From CALBTQ01 sp036725605 (GTDB lineage: Bacteria; Lernaellota; Lernaellaia; Lernaellales; Lernaellaceae): DNA of 64,000 nucleotides. The stretch covers positions 142,864 to 206,863 of the forward strand of contig DAIMDW010000003.1 of NCBI GenBank assembly GCA_036725605.1. Reading direction: 5' to 3'. Below the pieces are notes generated by a model. The model saw nothing but the letters and a program-made list of their open reading frames with translations. It was not told where the DNA came from and made no database searches. This document shows, one piece after another, positions 37,101 through 46,609 of this stretch (the stretch's first letter is position 1; each line of letters opens with the position of its first letter). Position numbers and translations under genes: made by a program.

Positions 37101-38339
37101 ATGAACCGGCAAATCACTCATCTCTCAATGTTCGCGGTCGCGGCCATCCTCTGGTTCCTGCCGGCCTTTCTCAGCGGTTGCAGCCAACAAGACAGCGGTG
37201 AAACGAAAAATTCCGGGCGCCCAATTCCCGTACGAACAGTCGGTCTGGAGCGCGGAAACCTTCCCTATGAGCTGGAATTGACCGGCGAAATCATCGCTCC
37301 CGAGCGGGCGCAAATCGCCCCGACCATCAGCGGGCGCATCAACCGCATCAGCGTACGGATGGGCGACCGGGTGAAGCGCGGCCAGGCGCTGGTGCAGTTG
37401 GATACCACGATTCTCGCCGCGAAATACGCCGAAGCCAAAGCCGGACTCGCGGCGGCCGAGGCGGCGGTCATTCGCGCCAAAGCGGAAAACGACAACGCGG
37501 CCGTCGAGCTCAAGCGCGTCGAAACGCTGGCGAAAAACGGCTTCGTCACCCAGCAGGAATTGGACGCGGCGCGCACCAGCGCCCAGGGCGCGCAGGCTTC
37601 CTACGCCTCCGCCAAAGCGCAACGCGATCAGGCGCAAGCGCAGGTTGGTTCGGCGGGCGCGTCAATCGCCGAGACGACGATGACCGCTCCTTTTGACGGC
37701 ATGGTCGAAAGCCGCTTGTTGGATCCGGGCAATGTGGTCAGCGCCGGCACGCCGATTCTCGTGGTCACGCGTACCAGCCCGGCCACGTTGCGTTTTTCCA
37801 TTCCCGAGCGTCATATCGGCGCGGTGGGTGATGCGATGCGCTCCGCCTCGCCCGTCGTACAATTGCAGGTGGACGCCTTTCCTCAGGAGACTTTCACCGG
37901 GACGATCGCGCGTATCGCCCCTGTGCTCACGGCCAATAGTCGCGCCCGGATGGTCGAAGCGGAATTCGTCAACGACGACAATCGTCTGCTGCCGGGCATG
38001 TACGGTCGGCTGCGCCTTCAACTGGGCATGGCCGAGAACGTCTTGCTGCTGCCCCTCGACGCCCTGGTGGAAAACTCCGCCGGCAAAGAGGACAACGGCG
38101 CCACCGACAGCGTGGTCAAGGTCTACATCGTGCGCGACGGTACGGCCAAGCTGACCGAAGTGCACATCGGCCATCGCCAGGGCGATCGCGGCGAAGTAAT
38201 CAGCGGCCTGGAAGACGCGGATCAAATTGTCGTCGAAGGGCAACACCTCCTGCGTGACGGCGCCAAAGTACAAGCGACCGACGGGGCGGACTCCTCGCCC
38301 AACACGCCGGCGACCGGCGGCGAGGAACAACATCAATGA
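37101..38339 (+). CDS. RND efflux periplasmic adaptor (membrane fusion lipoprotein)
   Basis: This is a 412-aa lipoprotein with lipobox FLSGC (C27). The order is typical of HlyD/AcrA-type adaptors: a barrel-sandwich half (AQIAPTISGRINRISVRMGDRVKRGQ), an alpha-helical hairpin of about 80 residues rich in Ala and Gln, the second lipoyl half (TMTAPFDGMVESRLLDPGNVVSAGTP), a beta-barrel and a C-terminal membrane-proximal domain. It links the inner-membrane pump to an outer-membrane channel. The coding end overlaps the pump gene by four bases. A TATAAT box at 36993-36998 with a weak -35 could serve it. No TolC-type channel gene is in the window. Confidence 0.88.
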   Translation: MNRQITHLSMFAVAAILWFLPAFLSGCSQQDSGETKNSGRPIPVRTVGLERGNLPYELELTGEIIAPERAQIAPTISGRINRISVRMGDRVKRGQALVQLDTTILAAKYAEAKAGLAAAEAAVIRAKAENDNAAVELKRVETLAKNGFVTQQELDAARTSAQGAQASYASAKAQRDQAQAQVGSAGASIAETTMTAPFDGMVESRLLDPGNVVSAGTPILVVTRTSPATLRFSIPERHIGAVGDAMRSASPVVQLQVDAFPQETFTGTIARIAPVLTANSRARMVEAEFVNDDNRLLPGMYGRLRLQLGMAENVLLLPLDALVENSAGKEDNGATDSVVKVYIVRDGTAKLTEVHIGHRQGDRGEVISGLEDADQIVVEGQHLLRDGAKVQATDGADSSPNTPATGGEEQHQ

Positions 38340-41300
38340 GTCTTCCCGAGCGCGCCATTCACCGGCCGGTTACGACCTTCATGGTGTTTGTGGGCATCGT
38401 GCTGATCGGCCTGGTCTCGTTCCTGCGCCTGTCCATCGACATGCTGCCGGAGATCGATTTTCCCTCCGTGTCGATCGTCACCTCGTACCAGGGCGTCGGT
38501 CCCGAGGAAATCGAAACGCTGCTGACCGAACCGATCGAGCAGGCGGTCAGCACCGTACAGGGCGTCGAACGCATCGAGTCCTATTCCATCGAAGGACGCA
38601 GCCGGGTGCAGTTGCAGTTTTCCTGGGGCGCCTCGCTGGAAGCGGCGGTCAATGACGTGCGCGCCGCCGTCGAGCGCATTCGCGACGACATGCCCGAGGA
38701 AGCCGACGCGCCGGTCGTGTTCAAATTCGATTTGTCCTCGTTCCCGATCATGATGATCTCCCTGTCGGGCGACATGGAGCCGTGGCGGTTGCGGCAGTTC
38801 GCCGACGAAACCATCAGCTATCAGCTCGAACGCGTGCCCGGCGTCGCTTCGGTGGACATTCGCGGCGGCGACAAACGCGAGATTCACGTCAACCTGAACG
38901 TCGACCGGCTGGCCGCTTACGGCCTGACCTCCGCCGACATCGTCGCCGCCGTGGCGCGCGACAACATCAACATCTCGGCCGGCAACATGCGCGAGCAAGG
39001 CAAGGAAGTGATCATTCGCGCGCTGGGCGAATACCAGGATGTGGAGCAGATCGCCCAAGTCGTTCTGGCCGCGCGCGACGGACAACTGATCAAGGTCGGC
39101 GATGTCGCCGAGGTGGTCGACTCCTCCGAAGAACCGGTCAACGCCGTTTTCGTCGACGGCGAACCGGGCATCCGCCTTTCGATCTCCAAATTGTCCGGCG
39201 CCAACACGGTGGAGGTCGCCGACCGCGTGCAGGCGGAAATCAAGCGAATCAACCGCGATTATCCCAACCTCGAACTCAAGCCGATGTTCGACACCTCCAC
39301 CTACATCCGCAACAGCATCAACAATGTCGAACAGGGCATTCTCTTCGGCGCGGGCCTGGCGCTTTTGGTCCTGTTTTTCTTCCTGCGCACCGCGCGCGCC
39401 ACGTTCACCATCGCCGTGTCGATTCCGGTCGCGGTGATCGGCACCTTCGCCCTGATGTACCTGGGCGACTTCACGCTGAACATGATCACCTTCGGCGGCC
39501 TCGCCCTGGGCATCGGCATGATTGTGGACAACGCAATCGTCGTGCTCGAGAACATTCAGCGCTATCGCGAACAGGGGATGGAGCGGCGTAGCGCGGCGAT
39601 TCGCGGCAGCCGCGAAGTTTCCACCGCGATCATCGCTTCGACAATCACCACCGTCTGCATTTTCATTCCTGTTCTGTTCCAGGAAGGCTTCGCCGGAATT
39701 TTCTTTTCGGAAATGGCGTTTGTGGTCACCTTTGCGCTCATCTGCGCTTTGCTCGCCGCCCTGACGCTGGTGCCGGTGATCGCCTCGCTGAGCAGCCGTC
39801 GCACCAAAACGATCAACAAGGAAATCCCCTGGCTCAGCCGGTTGCAGGACGCCTACGGTCGACTGTTGAGCAAAGCGTTGCGCCACAAGCGTGTGGTGTA
39901 TCTGACGGCCGTGGTTCTGTTGATCGGCTGTCTCATGCTGGCGCCGTTTATCGGCCAAGAGTTGATCCCTCAGGGCGATCAAGGCGACGTCCGCATCGAT
40001 GCCGAATTGCCGGTCGGTTCACCGCTGGATAAAACCATCAGGGTCGTCAACGAGGTATCCGATCGCGCGAAGGCCACGGTGGAGGAAGCCGTCGCGGTAA
40101 TGGGCGTTGCCGGTCCTCCGGGCAATTATTCGACGGCCGGGAAAAACGGAGTGTCGGTGCGCTTGAAGCTGGCCGATCCCGGCGACCGTAAGCGATCGGA
40201 CCAGGAAGTGGCCAATGCTTTGCGCCCGGTGATGAGCCAAATTCCCGACTTCAAACCACGCATTCGCGCCAGCGAGGGTTTCTTTTTGTTCCGTATGTTG
40301 CGCGGCGGTGGCGAACGTCTCTCCGTGGAAATTCGCGGCTACGATCTGGCCGTCGCCTCGCTGCTGGCAAAACAAGTCGCCGACCGCATGGAAAAGGTCG
40401 AAGGCATCACCGATGTGGATATCGATCGCAAGGAAGGAAACCGGGAAGCGGTCGTGCTGATCGACCCGGCCAAAGCGGCCGACCTGGGACTGACTGTCGG
40501 CGGCGTCGGGCAGGAACTGTCGACCTATTTGCTCGGCACGGGCGCGACCTATTTTCGCCAAGGTGGCGATGAATTCCGTATTCTGGTGCGTTTGCGCGAA
40601 ACCGATCGTATGCACACCGATCAATTGGAACGCCTGCCGTTGATGACCGGCGACGGGCGCATCATTCAACTGGGCGACGTGGCCCGGGTTGAGCGATCGG
40701 AAGGCCCGGTTTCCATTCGCCGGCTGAACCAGGAACGCATGGTCACCGTGTCGGCCGGCTTCGCCGATGTCGACCTGGGATCGATCGTCAATCAAGTACG
40801 CACATCGATCAGCGACCTGCCCGTACCGGAAGGCTTCAGCATTTCCATGGGCGGCGAATTCGAAGAACAGCAAAAGACATTTGCGCAATTGCTGGTCGGC
40901 CTGATCCTGGCCATCGCGCTGGTGTACATGGTTATGGCCTCGCTCTTCGAATCGTTGTTGCACCCGTTGGTCATGCTGCTGTCGATTCCCTTCGCCCTGA
41001 TCGGCATCATCCTGACGCTCCTGATAACCGGCACGACGCTCAATATGAATTCCTTCCTGGGCGCCATCGTCTTGGTCGGCGTCGTGGTCAACAACGCCAT
41101 CGTGCTGGTCGATTACATCAACCTGCTGCGGCGCGAGCACGGCATGGAGTTGGTGGCCGCCGTCACCGAGGGCGGACGCCGACGGTTACGCCCGATTCTG
41201 ATGACCACGCTGACCACCTCGCTGGCGCTGGTGCCCGTCGCCCTGGGGATCGGCGAAGGTAGCGAAATGCAGGCGCCGTTGGCGCGCGTGATCATCGGCG

Positions 41301-41395
41301 GATTGCTCTCGTCGACACTGATTACGCTGGTTTTCATACCGTGCCTGTACGTCAGCCTGGAAACGTTCCGCGCCCGGCATCGTGCCGCTGAATAA
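38336..41395 (+). CDS. RND efflux transporter (HAE1/AcrB-like)
   Basis: This is a 1019-aa inner-membrane proton-driven pump with the usual two-fold repeat of six-TM halves and large periplasmic loops. It begins with RPVTTFMVFVGIVLIGLVSF and has GFNGV-like pore stretches. The TM4 motif reads GIGMIVDNAIVVLENI: it has the relay Asp, with Asn where AcrB has a second Asp. FGGLALGIG and the second-half GVVVNNAIVLVDYIN are also present. The substrate, such as a drug, lipid or metal, cannot be deduced. The translation is coupled to the adaptor by an ATGA overlap. Length is normal for the family. Confidence 0.92.
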   Translation: MSLPERAIHRPVTTFMVFVGIVLIGLVSFLRLSIDMLPEIDFPSVSIVTSYQGVGPEEIETLLTEPIEQAVSTVQGVERIESYSIEGRSRVQLQFSWGASLEAAVNDVRAAVERIRDDMPEEADAPVVFKFDLSSFPIMMISLSGDMEPWRLRQFADETISYQLERVPGVASVDIRGGDKREIHVNLNVDRLAAYGLTSADIVAAVARDNINISAGNMREQGKEVIIRALGEYQDVEQIAQVVLAARDGQLIKVGDVAEVVDSSEEPVNAVFVDGEPGIRLSISKLSGANTVEVADRVQAEIKRINRDYPNLELKPMFDTSTYIRNSINNVEQGILFGAGLALLVLFFFLRTARATFTIAVSIPVAVIGTFALMYLGDFTLNMITFGGLALGIGMIVDNAIVVLENIQRYREQGMERRSAAIRGSREVSTAIIASTITTVCIFIPVLFQEGFAGIFFSEMAFVVTFALICALLAALTLVPVIASLSSRRTKTINKEIPWLSRLQDAYGRLLSKALRHKRVVYLTAVVLLIGCLMLAPFIGQELIPQGDQGDVRIDAELPVGSPLDKTIRVVNEVSDRAKATVEEAVAVMGVAGPPGNYSTAGKNGVSVRLKLADPGDRKRSDQEVANALRPVMSQIPDFKPRIRASEGFFLFRMLRGGGERLSVEIRGYDLAVASLLAKQVADRMEKVEGITDVDIDRKEGNREAVVLIDPAKAADLGLTVGGVGQELSTYLLGTGATYFRQGGDEFRILVRLRETDRMHTDQLERLPLMTGDGRIIQLGDVARVERSEGPVSIRRLNQERMVTVSAGFADVDLGSIVNQVRTSISDLPVPEGFSISMGGEFEEQQKTFAQLLVGLILAIALVYMVMASLFESLLHPLVMLLSIPFALIGIILTLLITGTTLNMNSFLGAIVLVGVVVNNAIVLVDYINLLRREHGMELVAAVTEGGRRRLRPILMTTLTTSLALVPVALGIGEGSEMQAPLARVIIGGLLSSTLITLVFIPCLYVSLETFRARHRAAE

Positions 41396-41498
41396 TCGCG
41401 TCTTTTCTTGACTTGCCAAATGGCGACACCACTATTAAAGTGCCTCTCCGGCCGTGGTGGCCGCCATCCGGCCGTACTTCGCATTGAAGGAGACGCAC

Positions 41499-42806
41499 AT
41501 GATTTTTTCCTCCCCACGCTGGTTTTTGCTCTTCGCACTCCTGCTTATTCCGATGTTGCTGATCGCTTGCGCCGACGATGATGACGACAACGACGATAAC
41601 GCCGGCGACGACGATACGCTCGACGACGACGACACCTCCGTCGACGATGACACCATCGACGATGATGACGACACCACGGATGATGACGACGACACAATCG
41701 ACGATGATGACGATACCGAAGATGATGATACCGGCGACGACGATACCGGCGACGACGACATCACGCCGATCGACTGCCCGGCGGTGATCACCCGTCAGCC
41801 TTACTTGCAGTTGGCGACACAAACCGGCATTCATGTGTTGTGGCTTTCCGATCAGAAAGGCGATTCGCTGATCGAATGGGGCGAAACCGAAGACCTCGGT
41901 GAATACGTCTACGACGAATCCTTCACCGCCAAACACGAACTGGCGATCGAGGGGCTTGAACCCGGGACGGAATATTTTTACAAAGTCCGCACCTGTCTGG
42001 ACGAAACCACGGTCGCGTCGTTCCGCACCGCCCCGCAGCCGGGTACACCGTTCAACTTCGTCGGCTTCGGCGACAACCAAAGCGGCTGGGAAACGTTCAC
42101 CGACATCGCCGCGTTGATGTATGAAAAAAATCCCTGGCTGGCTATGTCCGTTGGCGATTGCGTTGACGACGGATGGAATTTCGAGGACTTCGAACAACAG
42201 CTCTTCGGCCCCGGTGAAGATTTGTGGCGCGAAGCGCCGTTGTACGTTTCCATCGGCAACCATGAAGGGCTGGCGCCGAATTTCTTCGACGCATTCCACT
42301 TTCCCAACGACGACAAGGCTTACTATTCCTTCACGTGGGGCAACGTGTTCTTCCTCTGCCTGGCATTGGACACCTGGCACATCGCCATCCCCGGCACGCC
42401 GCAATACAAATACATGGTGCAGGAATTGTCCTCCGATGCGGCGCAAAACGCGGACTTCCGCGTCGTCTTTTTCCATACGCCGCCCTGGACCGAAGGCTGG
42501 GACAGTTACGACGGCGAATGGTACGTGCGCATGTTCACCGTGCCGGTGATGGAGCAGCATAATGTCGACGTGTATTTCAACGGACACACGCACGACTACG
42601 AACGCGGTTTGCGCAACGGCGTGGCCAGTTACATCATCGGCGGCGCCGGCGGCGGTTTGGATTCCTGGGCGCGCGACGTCGAGCACATCACGGTTTATGA
42701 GGCGGTGCACCACTTCGTGAACGTCTCGGTCGATGACGCGACAATGAGAATCGACGCCATCGATTTGGACGGCAACATTTTCGACACCTACACGATTTCC
42801 AAATGA
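41499..42806 (+). CDS. lipoprotein metallophosphoesterase (purple acid phosphatase-like) with Asp-rich linker
   Basis: This is a 435-aa protein with lipobox LLIAC (C24). Residues 26-88 are DDDT repeats. An N-terminal fibronectin-like domain (about 95-185: ITRQPYLQLATQTGIHVLWLS) precedes a metallophosphoesterase domain with GFGDNQ, VGDCVDDG, GNHEG, FFHTPPW and GHTHDYERG, the full set of metal-binding blocks. Purple acid phosphatases have this two-domain build. GAAGGAGA lies six bases before the ATG. A TTGACT box at 41408 with TATTAA at 41433 (19-base spacer) is a candidate promoter. It overlaps the next gene by four bases. Confidence 0.85.
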   Translation: MIFSSPRWFLLFALLLIPMLLIACADDDDDNDDNAGDDDTLDDDDTSVDDDTIDDDDDTTDDDDDTIDDDDDTEDDDTGDDDTGDDDITPIDCPAVITRQPYLQLATQTGIHVLWLSDQKGDSLIEWGETEDLGEYVYDESFTAKHELAIEGLEPGTEYFYKVRTCLDETTVASFRTAPQPGTPFNFVGFGDNQSGWETFTDIAALMYEKNPWLAMSVGDCVDDGWNFEDFEQQLFGPGEDLWREAPLYVSIGNHEGLAPNFFDAFHFPNDDKAYYSFTWGNVFFLCLALDTWHIAIPGTPQYKYMVQELSSDAAQNADFRVVFFHTPPWTEGWDSYDGEWYVRMFTVPVMEQHNVDVYFNGHTHDYERGLRNGVASYIIGGAGGGLDSWARDVEHITVYEAVHHFVNVSVDDATMRIDAIDLDGNIFDTYTISK

Positions 42807-43702
42807 GCGCGGAAGACGATACGAAAAATCTGATTTGCCGTTGCGACTATTATCATGAGCCGGAGGGCCGGCGCGCCCTCAATGCCTTCGTCGGCAAGAT
42901 ATTCGGCGGATTGGATTTTTCTCCGTGGAACGATCTCGGTTACCCCTTCCCGGAATACAAACCCTTTTCTTTCTTTCATGAGGGGCAAGTCGTCGCCAAC
43001 GTCTCGGCCTCGGCGATGAATCTCCTGCTCGATGGTCGCGAGTGCAATGCCGTACAGATCGGGACCGTCGCCTGCGACCCGGCTTTTCGGCGTCGCGGAT
43101 TGATCCGCACATTGATGCAAAAGGTCGACGAATACTGGGAACCCGAACGCTCGCTTTTCTTTCTGTTCGCCAATGAGACGGTGCCGACCTTTTACCAGCA
43201 GTTCGGCTATCGCCCCGTGCGTGAATACCGTTTCAGTGCCGTCGCTCCGGCGTACACATCTCCGCGTGTTCCCGCACACCGGTTGGCTATCGAGCGAATT
43301 GACGATCGTGAACTGCTTCATTCTCTGGCCGAGAAGCGCGCCGCCGTGTCCGCTCGCGTCGGCGTTTTTCGACAGAGTTGGCTGCTGATGTTTCATGCGG
43401 CGGTCGTATACCCACAACATCTGTATTACCTGGACGATCTCGATGTCGCGATCATCGCTTATTCATCGGGCGAAACGCTGCATCTGATCGATGTGATCGG
43501 GCGGCGCATTCCATCGTTCGGAGAGATTTATCCGGCCATCGGCGCACCGCAAATCACCAAAGTTGTTTTTTCTTTTACGCCCGATTTACTGGGGATCGAT
43601 GCTTCCGCTGTGCACGCCGCCGATCCGTCCGAGTTGTTTGTGCGTGGTCCCTTCCCCGACCATCTTCCGGCCTTTCGCTTTCCCCTGACCGCACAAGCCT
43701 GA
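42803..43702 (+). CDS. GNAT-family N-acetyltransferase
   Basis: This is a 299-aa protein. The acetyl-CoA-binding motif V-A-C-D-P-A-F-R-R-R-G-L-I-R lies near residues 87-100, followed by SLFFLFANETVPTFYQQFGYR, typical of the GNAT fold. The C-terminal half is a second domain of mixed character, so the protein may be of the Eis-like or double-domain kind. Its substrate is unknown. Start overlaps the phosphoesterase stop by four bases, indicating a shared transcript. No further function can be assigned. Confidence 0.8.
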   Translation: MSAEDDTKNLICRCDYYHEPEGRRALNAFVGKIFGGLDFSPWNDLGYPFPEYKPFSFFHEGQVVANVSASAMNLLLDGRECNAVQIGTVACDPAFRRRGLIRTLMQKVDEYWEPERSLFFLFANETVPTFYQQFGYRPVREYRFSAVAPAYTSPRVPAHRLAIERIDDRELLHSLAEKRAAVSARVGVFRQSWLLMFHAAVVYPQHLYYLDDLDVAIIAYSSGETLHLIDVIGRRIPSFGEIYPAIGAPQITKVVFSFTPDLLGIDASAVHAADPSELFVRGPFPDHLPAFRFPLTAQA

Positions 43703-43731
43703 GCATCAATGGACATTATTTGGTTGATTCG

Positions 43732-43759
43732 TTGACAGACATTCGATTCATGGTAGTAT
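43732..43759 (+). promoter_or_regulatory. sigma70-like promoter
   Basis: A perfect TTGACA box is followed, after 16 bases, by TAGTAT. It lies about 60 bases before the ATG of the small Asp-rich lipoprotein gene and has no other gene between, so it is the likely promoter for that gene. Confidence 0.55.
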
Positions 43760-43819
43760 TTATTGATTGAGGCTGCGGGATATCACACAGCAACGGAAGT
43801 TGCGTATGTGGAGGAAATC

Positions 43820-44383
43820 ATGACGAAACATAAGTCCAATCTATTCATAATCATTGCTATTTTGGCATCATTGTCCTTGATCGTGGCGGCGTTTATCGCT
43901 TGCGGCGACGACGATGATGACGATAGCTCCGATGGCGTTGTGGACGATGATGACGATGACGACGACGATGATGACAACACCACCCCGGATGATGATGACG
44001 ACACAATCGATGACGATGACGATACCGGCGACGACGACACCGAGCCCACCTGTACCTTCCTTAATGGTGAGTTGGACGGTGAATGGTATTTTGATGGCGT
44101 AAACAATGTCGATCCGCCTGAAATCTATCAAGCCAGCGCAACCATTACTCACAATGTCGGCGAGTGCACCTTCCTTTTCGTCAGCGCGGAACTGGATCTG
44201 GGCTTGAACGGTACGATCGACGGATTGAATTTCTTCGCCGATTGGAGCGATCAGGAAATCGGCGAGTTCTTCGAGCTCGAAGGGACTCTCAACGCCGAAG
44301 GCACCTATGTGGAAGGAACCGTCAGCGGTCACTCCGAGGGAGAAGACATTGACGGTACATTCACGTTGGATAAGCAGAAGTAA
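43820..44383 (+). CDS. small Asp-rich lipoprotein
   Basis: This is a 187-aa protein. A signal of 27 residues ends FIAC (C28), preceded by a clear GAGGA ribosome-binding site. Residues about 29-76 are nearly all Asp with short Ser/Thr/Val breaks. The remaining 110 residues form a compact domain with two Cys (CTFLNGELDGEWYF, then ECTFLFVS), suggesting one disulfide. It resembles a small lipocalin-like or Ig-like beta domain, but no family is recognised. Own promoter and own terminator make it a single-gene unit. Confidence 0.8.
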   Translation: MTKHKSNLFIIIAILASLSLIVAAFIACGDDDDDDSSDGVVDDDDDDDDDDDNTTPDDDDDTIDDDDDTGDDDTEPTCTFLNGELDGEWYFDGVNNVDPPEIYQASATITHNVGECTFLFVSAELDLGLNGTIDGLNFFADWSDQEIGEFFELEGTLNAEGTYVEGTVSGHSEGEDIDGTFTLDKQK

Positions 44384-44400
44384 CCGAATCACTGACCCTC

Positions 44401-44438
44401 AACGGCGCAACGTGTTCGCATGTTGCGCCGTTTTTTTT
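44401..44438 (+). terminator. strong intrinsic terminator with UUCG tetraloop
   Basis: The arm AACGGCGCAACGTG pairs with CATGTTGCGCCGTT (one G-U) around a TTCG loop, giving a 14-bp stem. A run of eight T overlaps its 3' arm. It lies 17 bases after the lipoprotein stop codon. Bases 44439-44563 then hold no gene. Confidence 0.92.
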
Positions 44439-44563
44439 GGACAATCACCGTTCTCTCCCCCGATCGACCGAGAACGATCTCTTATTCGTCCTTGCTTCCT
44501 CGCCGCGCCACAATGTGTTAGATAATTTATTCACTGACCAAAACGAAAGGTTTTATCAAGCGA

Positions 44564-45577
44564 ATGATTCATCTGGGAGTCATCGGGTACGGCTACTGGG
44601 GACCGAATTTGGTGCGCAACTTCACCAAATTCGCCGATTGCCAGGTCGATTACGTATGCGATCGTTATCCTGAGCAACTGACCAAAGCGGCCGCCCAACA
44701 CCCCACGATTAAGGCGACCACCGATTGCCGAACGTTGATCGAAGATCGCACGCTCGACGCCATCGTCATTTGCAGTCCCCTTTCCACCCACTACGATCTT
44801 GCGCGCCAGGCACTGTCGGCGGGCAAACACGTTCTGGTGGAAAAGCCGATGGCCGCCACCGCCGATCAGGCGATGGAACTGATCGAGTTGGCCGAAAAGC
44901 ATCGGCGGGTGCTGATGGTCGATCACACATTCGTGTATCATCCGGCGGTGCGGAAAATCCGGGGACTGATCGACGACAATCAATTGGGCGATTTGTTGTA
45001 TTACGATTCGGTTCGCGTGAATTTGGGATTGTTCCAGTCCGATATCAATGTGCTGTGGGATCTGGCGGTGCATGATTTGTCGATCATGGATTTTCTCCTG
45101 CCCACGCAGCCGACGGCGATCTCGGTGCACGGCATCAGTCATTTTCCCGATCAGCCGACCAACATGGCTTACCTGACGTTATTTTTCAGCGATACGCTGC
45201 TGGCGCATATTCATGTCAATTGGCTGGCGCCGATGAAAATCCGCCGGATCCTCCTGGGCGGCAGCGAACGGATGATCGTGTACGACGATCTGGAGCCGAT
45301 GACCAAAATAAAAATCTGTGAACGCGGCGTGCGCATCAACAACGATCCCGAAAGCATCTATCAAGTGCTTTACGATTATCGGTCCGGCGACATTCATGCG
45401 CCGCGCCTGGCGACGACCGAGGCGCTGGAATCGGTGGTGCGTCATTTTCTCGATTGCATCGAGGCGGACAGCGCGCCGCAGACCGACGGCCCCTCCGGCC
45501 TGCGCCTGGTGCGCATGCTTGAGGCCGCCGATCGCAGTTTGCATCGTCGCGGCGAGATAATCGAACTGAACCTATAG
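44564..45577 (+). CDS. Gfo/Idh/MocA-family oxidoreductase (nucleotide-sugar 3-dehydrogenase type)
   Basis: This is a 337-aa protein. The Rossmann motif GVIGYGYWGPN starts at residue 5. ICSPLSTHYDLARQAL and VLVEKPMA carry the family's EKP signature. WDLAVHDLSIMDFL supplies the catalytic His/Asp helix. The closest broad match is the WlbA/WbpB-type dehydrogenase, which oxidises C3 of UDP-GlcNAc acid-type sugars. It is followed by an epimerase and an aminotransferase on the same strand, supporting amino-sugar synthesis for a surface glycan. AAAGG lies some 13 bases upstream of the ATG. Confidence 0.85.
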   Translation: MIHLGVIGYGYWGPNLVRNFTKFADCQVDYVCDRYPEQLTKAAAQHPTIKATTDCRTLIEDRTLDAIVICSPLSTHYDLARQALSAGKHVLVEKPMAATADQAMELIELAEKHRRVLMVDHTFVYHPAVRKIRGLIDDNQLGDLLYYDSVRVNLGLFQSDINVLWDLAVHDLSIMDFLLPTQPTAISVHGISHFPDQPTNMAYLTLFFSDTLLAHIHVNWLAPMKIRRILLGGSERMIVYDDLEPMTKIKICERGVRINNDPESIYQVLYDYRSGDIHAPRLATTEALESVVRHFLDCIEADSAPQTDGPSGLRLVRMLEAADRSLHRRGEIIELNL

Positions 45578-45586
45578 CGGATTAAC

Positions 45587-46609
45587 ATGACCAGACCAAA
45601 AAATCATTATCGCGATCAACCGGTGATGGTGACCGGCGGCGCCGGCTTTATCGGCTCGGCGTTGGTGCGTCATCTATGTGCGCAAGGGGCGCGGATCGTC
45701 GTGGTCGACAACCTCGTCAACGGAAAGCGGGAAAACCTGGCCGATCTTGATCCGGGCCATGTGCGTCTGGTCGAAATCGACATCCGCGAACGCGACACGA
45801 TGCGCACCATCCTGCCCAACGTCAAAACCGTTTTCCATTTGGCCTGCCTCGGAGTACGACATTCGCTGCATGATCCCACGGAAAACCACAGCGTCAACGC
45901 GACCGCCACGCTGCATCTGTTGGCGGAAGCGCGACGCGCGAACGTCGAACGATTTGTGCACGTCTCGACTTCGGAGGTGTACGGCGACGCGCGCACCGTA
46001 CCGATGAACGAAGATCATCCGCTGCAACCCAACACGGTGTACGGTGCGGCCAAACTCGCCGGCGAAGCGTACGCCCGCGCCGCGTATTTGACGCATCGTT
46101 TTCCGGTGACGATCATCCGCCCCTTCAACACCTATGGTCCGCGCTCGCATCACGAGGGCGACAGCGGCGAGGTGATTCCCAAGTTTCTCTTACGCGCGCT
46201 GGCCGGCAAACCGTTGCTGGTGTTCGGCGACGGTAAACAAACCCGCGATTTTTCCTATGTCGACGACATCGCCCACGGCATCGCCGTCGCCGGCAAAAGC
46301 TCGCGTTGCCTCGGGCGGACGATCAACCTGGGCAGCGGCAAAGAAATCAGCATCAATGCGTTGGCGCAGTTAATCGGCAAAGTCGTCGGTGGCGAGATCA
46401 AGATCGAACGCCACCCCGTGCGACCGGGCGACACCAGACGGTTGATCGCCGACATCGAGTCGGCGCGCCGCTTGTTATCCTATCAACCAAACGTCGATTT
46501 GGCCGAGGGCCTGCAACGTCTGCTCGCTTGGTACCACGGACAAAAACTTTCTCCCACCGAACTGTTGGCCGCCGAAAGCGAATTCGCCTGGCAACCGGAG
46601 TCGAAATGA
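45587..46609 (+). CDS. NAD-dependent sugar-nucleotide epimerase/dehydratase (extended SDR)
   Basis: This is a 340-aa protein. The N-terminal NAD motif is VTGGAGFIGS (15-24). The active-site set is VSTSEVYGD (Ser/Thr) and YGAAK (Y152, K156). IRPFNTYGPRS and DFSYVDDIAHGI are typical of UDP-glucuronate/UDP-GlcNAc 4-epimerases and dTDP-glucose dehydratases, and the exact reaction cannot be fixed. It starts nine bases after the oxidoreductase and overlaps the aminotransferase start by four bases (ATGA). Confidence 0.88.
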   Translation: MTRPKNHYRDQPVMVTGGAGFIGSALVRHLCAQGARIVVVDNLVNGKRENLADLDPGHVRLVEIDIRERDTMRTILPNVKTVFHLACLGVRHSLHDPTENHSVNATATLHLLAEARRANVERFVHVSTSEVYGDARTVPMNEDHPLQPNTVYGAAKLAGEAYARAAYLTHRFPVTIIRPFNTYGPRSHHEGDSGEVIPKFLLRALAGKPLLVFGDGKQTRDFSYVDDIAHGIAVAGKSSRCLGRTINLGSGKEISINALAQLIGKVVGGEIKIERHPVRPGDTRRLIADIESARRLLSYQPNVDLAEGLQRLLAWYHGQKLSPTELLAAESEFAWQPESK

